Shown here piece after piece: positions 4,130 to 5,458 of a stretch of DNA of 5,458 nt. A model generated the notes under the pieces. The model saw nothing but the letters and a program-made list of their open reading frames with translations. It was not told the DNA's origin and ran no database searches. Source of the DNA: an uncultured Lachnospiraceae bacterium (lineage in GTDB: Bacteria > Bacillota > Clostridia > Lachnospirales > Lachnospiraceae); the NCBI GenBank assembly GCA_910577165.1, contig CAJTLX010000093.1, positions 1-5,458 on the forward strand. The letters run 5' to 3'. Made by a program: the position numbers and the translations under genes. Position 1 is the first letter of the stretch, and each line of letters starts with the position of its first letter.

Positions 4130-5458
4130 ATGGAAAAAAAGAAACGATTGATTATAATGACAACAACGCGGATGATTATGCTGGGATTTTTTGTGGCAAT
4201 TGCACTTGGGACTTTTTTGCTTTCCCTGCCGATCGCGACAAGGCAACATAGATCAACTCCGTTTGTGGATGCCCTTTTTACTGCGACTACATCCATCTGT
4301 GTAACTGGTCTCTCCACAGTTTCCATGGCAGAACATTGGAATTTGTTTGGGCAGATCGTCATTCTGTTTTTAATTCAGTTTGGTGGACTGGGGATTGTTA
4401 CCTTTACCACGACTGTACTTTTAACGCTTGGCAGACGAATTACCCTAAAGGAGCGTCTGCTTATCCAGGATGCCTACAATTTAGATGAGCTGAAGGGGCT
4501 TGTGCGCATTACCATCCGCATTATTAAGGGGACATTCTTTGTGGAGGGGATTGGTGCTTTGCTTTGCAGCTTTCGCTTTATTTCACAATATGGCTTTCTC
4601 AAAGGGATATGGTTTTCGATCTTTCATTCTGTATCCGCGTTCTGCAATGCGGGGATTGATTTGTTTGGAAATGAGAGCTTGATCCCCTACCGCAGTGATG
4701 TGCTGATCAATCTGGTGACGATGACACTGATTATCTTAGGGGGGATTGGTTTTCCGGTCTGGTGGGAATTTCTGCGCAATCTCAAAGAGATGTGGCGCAA
4801 GAAGCGCAGGAACGAAAGAGTTTGCTTTCGGGGAAATCTTCACTTTAAGATTGCTGTTTCCGCGACAGCCTTTCTTATCATAAGCGGAACCCTTTTGACA
4901 TTGATTTTGGAATATAATAATCCAAATTCTCTAGGTTCCCTGTCCTTTGGTGAAAAACTGTTAGCTTCCCTGTTTCAGTCCGTGACATTGCGCACGGCGG
5001 GATTTCAGACTATACCGCAGCAATGTTTCAAGGAGGGGACAAGTATGCTTTATCTCCTGTTTATGTTTATTGGCGGTTCTCCATCCGGCACAGCGGGAGG
5101 AATCAAGACCGTCACTATGGTTCTGGTTTTGGCAAGTGTTTTGGCGACAGTTTCCGGAAAGGGAAACACCCAGGTGATGCGCCGCAAAATCGCACCTAAG
5201 GATGTACAGAAGGCATTTGCTGTTTTTGGTATTGGACTTGGTGTTATGTTTTTGCTTGTAACAGCACTAATGATTGTGGAGAATGCGGATTTTCTGGATT
5301 CGATCTACGAGATGGTGTCCGCAACAGCAACGGTTGGTCTTTCCCGCAATTTTACCTCCTCGTTGTCGGTGGCGGGCAAATTCCTTGTGATCCTTGGAAT
5401 GTATCTTGGCCGCATCGGTCCGATCACGATGGCGTTGGCAATCAATACAAATCATGAT
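4130..5458 (+). CDS. ktrB: Ktr/Trk-type potassium uptake channel subunit KtrB, 3' end cut off by window
   Basis: Open from ATG 4130 to the window edge without a stop: 443 residues of an integral membrane protein of the TrkH/TrkG/KtrB superfamily, which takes up K+ (often coupled to Na+) across the cytoplasmic membrane. The four-fold M1-P-M2 architecture is readable. The selectivity-filter segments are SICVTGLS (55-62), SAFCNAGIDLF (169-179), VTLRTAGFQTI (285-295) and SATATVGLS (397-405), placing the filter glycines at 60, 174, 291 and 403. FIGGSPSGTAGGIKT (313-327) is the conserved gating loop in the third repeat's M2, and YLGRIGP (425-431) is the conserved arginine motif in the last M2. There is no extra N-terminal pair of helices, and the length (KtrB is about 445-455 residues) favours KtrB over TrkH; only a few residues should be missing. 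AAGGA (4116-4120) lies nine bases before the start. The nucleotide-binding partner KtrA/TrkA is expected to be encoded nearby but is not in the window. Confidence 0.93.
   Translation, partial: MEKKKRLIIMTTTRMIMLGFFVAIALGTFLLSLPIATRQHRSTPFVDALFTATTSICVTGLSTVSMAEHWNLFGQIVILFLIQFGGLGIVTFTTTVLLTLGRRITLKERLLIQDAYNLDELKGLVRITIRIIKGTFFVEGIGALLCSFRFISQYGFLKGIWFSIFHSVSAFCNAGIDLFGNESLIPYRSDVLINLVTMTLIILGGIGFPVWWEFLRNLKEMWRKKRRNERVCFRGNLHFKIAVSATAFLIISGTLLTLILEYNNPNSLGSLSFGEKLLASLFQSVTLRTAGFQTIPQQCFKEGTSMLYLLFMFIGGSPSGTAGGIKTVTMVLVLASVLATVSGKGNTQVMRRKIAPKDVQKAFAVFGIGLGVMFLLVTALMIVENADFLDSIYEMVSATATVGLSRNFTSSLSVAGKFLVILGMYLGRIGPITMALAINTNHD

Noticed and set aside
4084..4362. Antisense frames at 4040-4249, 4084-4362 and 5267-5455 and a + frame at 4500-4682 in the ktrB region
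   Set aside because: All overlap the clearly coding ktrB frame, whose pore motifs are intact throughout.

Overview
All genes in this window lie on the + strand. The AT-rich sequence, strong AGGAGG-type ribosome sites, consensus housekeeping promoters, a Bacillus-type SigD (sigma-28) promoter and a DUF6033-like protein together suggest a motile, anaerobic Firmicute, most likely a clostridium of the Lachnospiraceae type. That assignment is inference; there is no rRNA or other taxonomic marker here.

Layout. Positions 1-407 hold the end of a tRNA cluster: the 3' part of tRNA-Asp(GTC), a hairpin and an internal promoter, tRNA-Val(TAC), tRNA-Leu(TAA) and an intrinsic terminator. None of the three tRNA genes encodes its CCA tail. 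Positions 408-555 hold no gene but contain two inverted repeats and a possible extended -10 promoter. Positions 556-1161 encode a SRAP-domain protein (YedK/HMCES family, abasic-site DNA-protein crosslinker) that ends in QLSLF, a textbook sliding-clamp-binding pentapeptide. Positions 1162-1400 carry weak terminator-like hairpins, another inverted repeat and a good extended -10 promoter. Positions 1401-3110 encode a membrane chemoreceptor (TM, single Cache, TM, HAMP, MCP signalling domain). Five bases after its stop lies a near-perfect SigD motility promoter, which drives a cytoplasmic, highly charged protein of unknown function (3236-4009, DUF6033-like) that ends at a strong terminator. A fresh promoter then drives ktrB (4130 to the window edge), the membrane subunit of a Ktr/Trk potassium channel, cut off within a few residues of its expected end.

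How they fit together. The chemoreceptor and the SigD-driven gene are probably both part of the motility/chemotaxis regulon. No convincing terminator separates them, so read-through from the receptor promoter is possible. The tRNA cluster, the SRAP gene and ktrB each appear to be separate transcription units. I do not see a wholly new multi-gene system. The most interesting points are the clamp-binding tail on the SRAP protein and the SigD-controlled protein of unknown function with a Lys/Glu pentapeptide repeat.
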